A DNA stretch of 7,083 nucleotides. It comes from Candidatus Poseidoniaceae archaeon. GTDB taxonomy: Archaea; Thermoplasmatota; Poseidoniia; Poseidoniales; Poseidoniaceae. The notes beneath the pieces were generated by a model. That model made no database searches and had not been told where the DNA came from. It saw only the letters and a program-made list of their open reading frames with translations. Every line of letters starts with the position of its first letter. Positions within the stretch are counted from its first letter, which is position 1. Below, in pieces: positions 4,922-7,083 of the stretch. Location: positions 1 to 7,083 of the forward strand of contig JAKUNX010000093.1 of the NCBI GenBank assembly GCA_022451835.1. Reading direction: 5' to 3'. Made by a program: the position numbers and the translations under genes.

Positions 4922-6163
4922 ATGTCAAAGAAACATAATAATCGAGGTGGCAACAACTCGAAAGGAAATAAAGCAATGAAATACATGGTTCGTGCTGACA
5001 TCAAAGTCAACGGAACCGTGCAAAGAAAGGATATCATCGGTGCAATAATGGGCCAAACAGAAGGGCTACTTGGAGACGAGTTAGAACTTAGAAAATTGCA
5101 GAGAACTGCAAGAATTGGTCATGTTGATGTTGAGATGGAAAACAGAGGTGGCAAAGTCCATGGCTTGATTCTAATCCCAAGCAGTCTAGATAATGTTGAA
5201 ACTGCTATTATCGCATCATCATTAGAGACCATCGATCGAATTGGCCCTTGTACTGCCAAGATATCGGTAATAGAAATACAAGACATTCGAGCAACTAAGA
5301 GAACAGTTGTTGTTGATAGAGCTAAGGAATTACTCCTTGACTTGGTCAACTCAGGTGAAGCAGCATCAAAGACTGTAATAGAAGAAGTTCGTTCAGTCTT
5401 AACAGTAGGTACTGCAAAACAATTCCACGGTTTAACCTGTGGACCTAATATTGAAACATCTTCTTCACTAATAGTTGTAGAAGGAAGAAATGACGTTAGG
5501 AATTTGTTAAATTGCGGTGTTAAAAATGCAATATCAGCCGACGGAGCTGGATCAATTAAGCAGGAATTAATTGATTTGGCCAATGGTAAAGAAACCGTAG
5601 TTTTAGCAATTGACGGTGACCGTGGCGGCGAGATGTTATTTAGCCAATTAAATGAAATGATGAAGGTAGACTTTGTTGCCCAAGCACCTGTAGGTCAAGA
5701 ATGGGAACTTCTTCCACAGAAGACTGTTACTAAGTGCCTGTCAATGAAAGTTGAAGCAGCAAAGTTTGCTCATCAGATAAAGCAAAAGCAAGAAAAAGAC
5801 GATAAAAAAGCCGGTGTCGAGGACAAGAATTGGGCTGAAGGAATGGATGAAACATTCGAGAAACCATCAGCACCAAAAGAGGTTGAAGAACTATTTTCAC
5901 ATCTTGATGAACTAGCTCCAAGAAAGGCAGTTTTCGTTATGATGGATGGAACTGTAACCGATCCAGTCGGTCCTAAGGATTTAGCCTCAGCAGCCAATGA
6001 AGCGGATGGAGCAATAGCCATAATTTACAACGGCAGTATTAGCGACAAGACTCTTGATATCGCTTCAGAAGCGGCTATTGAGACTGTTATTGGCACCAAA
6101 CAAGGTAAAGGATATGGGGAGCGAGACGATGTTAAGTCTTGGCTTACCGAAGTCCATCGCTGA
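4922..6163 (+). CDS. dnaG: Archaeal DnaG primase (exosome-associated TOPRIM protein)
   Basis: A 413-residue archaeal-type DnaG. The protein can synthesise short primers in vitro, but in archaea it is best known as a core-associated subunit of the RNA exosome that favours poly(A)-rich substrates. Residues 20-125 form the conserved N-terminal domain, with FGQTEGLLGDEL-type MGQTEGLLGDEL (43-54), ARIGHVDVE (63-71), IPSSLDNVETA (85-95) and DRIGPC (105-110). The TOPRIM domain carries IVVEGRNDV (184-192, catalytic Glu187) and AIDGDRGGE (229-237, metal-binding Asp231 and Asp233). A charged linker (about 285-320) leads to the C-terminal domain with VMMDGTVTDPVGPKDL (339-354) and IIYNGSISDKTLDIA (367-381), as in other archaeal DnaG proteins. 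Residues 1-18 are a basic, Asn/Gly-rich extension; family members usually begin near the Met at 19. ATG 4922 has the better ribosome binding site. The gene stands alone after a long leader. Confidence 0.97.
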   Translation: MSKKHNNRGGNNSKGNKAMKYMVRADIKVNGTVQRKDIIGAIMGQTEGLLGDELELRKLQRTARIGHVDVEMENRGGKVHGLILIPSSLDNVETAIIASSLETIDRIGPCTAKISVIEIQDIRATKRTVVVDRAKELLLDLVNSGEAASKTVIEEVRSVLTVGTAKQFHGLTCGPNIETSSSLIVVEGRNDVRNLLNCGVKNAISADGAGSIKQELIDLANGKETVVLAIDGDRGGEMLFSQLNEMMKVDFVAQAPVGQEWELLPQKTVTKCLSMKVEAAKFAHQIKQKQEKDDKKAGVEDKNWAEGMDETFEKPSAPKEVEELFSHLDELAPRKAVFVMMDGTVTDPVGPKDLASAANEADGAIAIIYNGSISDKTLDIASEAAIETVIGTKQGKGYGERDDVKSWLTEVHR

Positions 6164-6181
6164 AACACAATTTCAACGAGC

Positions 6182-6188
6182 ATATAAT
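6182..6188 (+). promoter_or_regulatory. TATA-like box upstream of the membrane protein gene
   Basis: ATATAAT lies between the dnaG stop and the next start, centred 23 bases before ATG 6208 and 29 before ATG 6214. This spacing fits a leaderless archaeal transcript beginning at or beside one of these codons. No Shine-Dalgarno site is present, which agrees with leaderless initiation. Support is position and composition only. Confidence 0.4.
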
Positions 6189-6207
6189 GAATTGATGCTG
6201 CTCTGCC

Positions 6208-7083
6208 ATGAATATGAGCGACGAGCCAGCACAGTGGCCAGACGACGACGAAGACCCTTTTGCGCCAGTTTCATCTACTGATGAAGAGGTACAAGATGAG
6301 CCTGTAGAAAACGATACTGAACAAGAACCAATCGATGCTACTGAAGAAGAAACCCACTCATCAATCGAGATTGAAAATCCAGAAAATACCGCCAATCAAT
6401 GGACTCTGCCAGTAAGAGTCGCCCCAATTCTGTCGATGTCTGGTGAAGAAGTAGCCGAATTTCCACTCAATGAGTCGCCAAATGGAAGAAAAAATACCTC
6501 ATTGATTGTTAGCGATAACTTGATTCGAGTAATTGAAGCGACATATGATGATGATGGACAACGCAGATTGAACGTTAAGGCTGTATTGAAGAATGAGTTA
6601 ACAGGTTTTTCTCATAATCACAACGAGTTGATGCATAAACATCAATGGATGTGGATTTCATCATTCCTTATCGGCCTTATCACTAGTTCATTCATTCCAT
6701 TTGTTGGGTTCCTTGGTCAGATTTTATTGGCAGTTGGAATAATTGGTTGGGTTTACATGCATCTCGAAGTGCATACGTTAGAATTTTCGACAAGCGGTTC
6801 AAAACATAAGATTGCATTTACCGGATATGGCTCAAATAGACCAATGTTTAGAGCAAGTATGGCTTTGATAGGGCCCACAATTGCCAAGTATATGGATACC
6901 GGAGAGTTTGATACAGAATCTATTGTTAATCTCCATGAATCATTAGCGATTCCTGCGCCACCACTACCTCAAAAAATTCCACCGATCACTCTGGAAAATC
7001 AATTACCCAATCAACTAGCACAAATAGAACAACCAGGACCTCCAACATCAGAACCATTACCCCCAACTCCAGAAATAGCGCAA
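6208..7083 (+). CDS. Membrane protein with acidic N-terminus, TM hairpin and Pro-rich tail (partial)
   Basis: The frame is open from ATG 6208 to the window edge, giving 292 residues with no stop. An ATG two codons later (6214) is equally possible; an in-frame TGA at 6190-6192 bars any earlier start. Numbered from 6214, residues 1-60 are strongly acidic and probably disordered. Residues 96-131 (TSLIVSDNLIRVIEA onward) look like beta strands. Residues 146-183 are hydrophobic and long enough for a two-helix membrane hairpin (turn near IPFVG, 161-165). Residues 186-226 return to strands and a final helix (HTLEFSTSG, then FRASMALIG). From about 246 the chain is Pro/Gln-rich. Strands, an inserted membrane hairpin, then strands plus a helix recall bacterial PH-like membrane proteins, but this is pattern matching only. 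There is no signal peptide. I do not recognise a named family, and the missing C-terminus may hold another domain. Confidence 0.8.
   Translation, partial: MNMSDEPAQWPDDDEDPFAPVSSTDEEVQDEPVENDTEQEPIDATEEETHSSIEIENPENTANQWTLPVRVAPILSMSGEEVAEFPLNESPNGRKNTSLIVSDNLIRVIEATYDDDGQRRLNVKAVLKNELTGFSHNHNELMHKHQWMWISSFLIGLITSSFIPFVGFLGQILLAVGIIGWVYMHLEVHTLEFSTSGSKHKIAFTGYGSNRPMFRASMALIGPTIAKYMDTGEFDTESIVNLHESLAIPAPPLPQKIPPITLENQLPNQLAQIEQPGPPTSEPLPPTPEIAQ

Noticed and set aside
4800..4979. Small plus-strand frame of about 59 codons in the dnaG leader (MMGHHGC...)
   Set aside because: It overlaps the dnaG start in another frame, has no ribosome binding site and an unconvincing composition, though the His/Cys content made me look twice.
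5119..5583. 154-codon minus-strand open frame inside dnaG
   Set aside because: It is antisense to the TOPRIM and N-terminal domain coding sequence; its Ser/Thr-rich translation is typical of a shadow frame.
6144..6395. Minus-strand Ser-rich open frame over the start of the membrane protein gene
   Set aside because: The poly-Ser pattern is the reverse complement of the acidic GAN codons encoding the N-terminus of the plus-strand protein.

Overview
The window looks archaeal. It carries the 3' end of a group II chaperonin (thermosome) gene and a complete archaeal-type DnaG primase, neither of which is expected in bacteria. These sit beside a folate-dependent, bacterial-style PurH/PurN pair, AT-leaning DNA, mostly absent Shine-Dalgarno sites and TATA-like boxes close to start codons. 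The combination fits a mesophilic euryarchaeon, and a Marine Group II/III (Poseidoniia-like) or other Thermoplasmatota lineage is my best guess. That placement is inference and no taxonomic search was possible.

Layout. Positions 2-2887 (+) hold the chaperonin C-terminus (truncated by the window edge), then purH and purN, with gaps of about 56 and 40 bases and no obvious promoter between them. PurN ends in a convergent overlap of 41 bases with the last gene of a minus-strand cluster. That cluster (4720 down to 2847) reads, in transcription order: a two-repeat TerB-like acidic helical protein, a HEAT/AlkD-like helical-repeat protein, a small charged helical protein of unknown function, and a MobA-like nucleotidyltransferase. 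Its genes join by ATGA, long +1-frame and TAATG overlaps, so it is very probably one translationally coupled operon.

A divergent intergenic region (about 4721-4921) separates this operon from dnaG (4922-6163, +). It holds back-to-back TATA-like elements and a probable dnaG leader of about 125 bases. The leader can form a 7-bp hairpin and a set of competing GAGGG/CCCTC pairings, one of which reaches the dnaG ribosome binding site. After dnaG comes a TATA-like box and a membrane protein gene starting at 6208, open to the window edge. That protein has an acidic N-terminus, a membrane hairpin and a proline-rich tail.

How the genes work together. PurH and PurN cover the two folate-dependent formyl transfers and the final ring closure of purine synthesis. 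Archaeal DnaG is best known as a component of the RNA exosome, so its gene belongs to RNA processing rather than clearly to replication. The most unusual parts are the uncharacterised TerB/AlkD-like/small-helical/MobA-like operon, the structured dnaG leader and the unlisted membrane protein at the right edge. I see no mobile element, CRISPR array, tRNA or rRNA.
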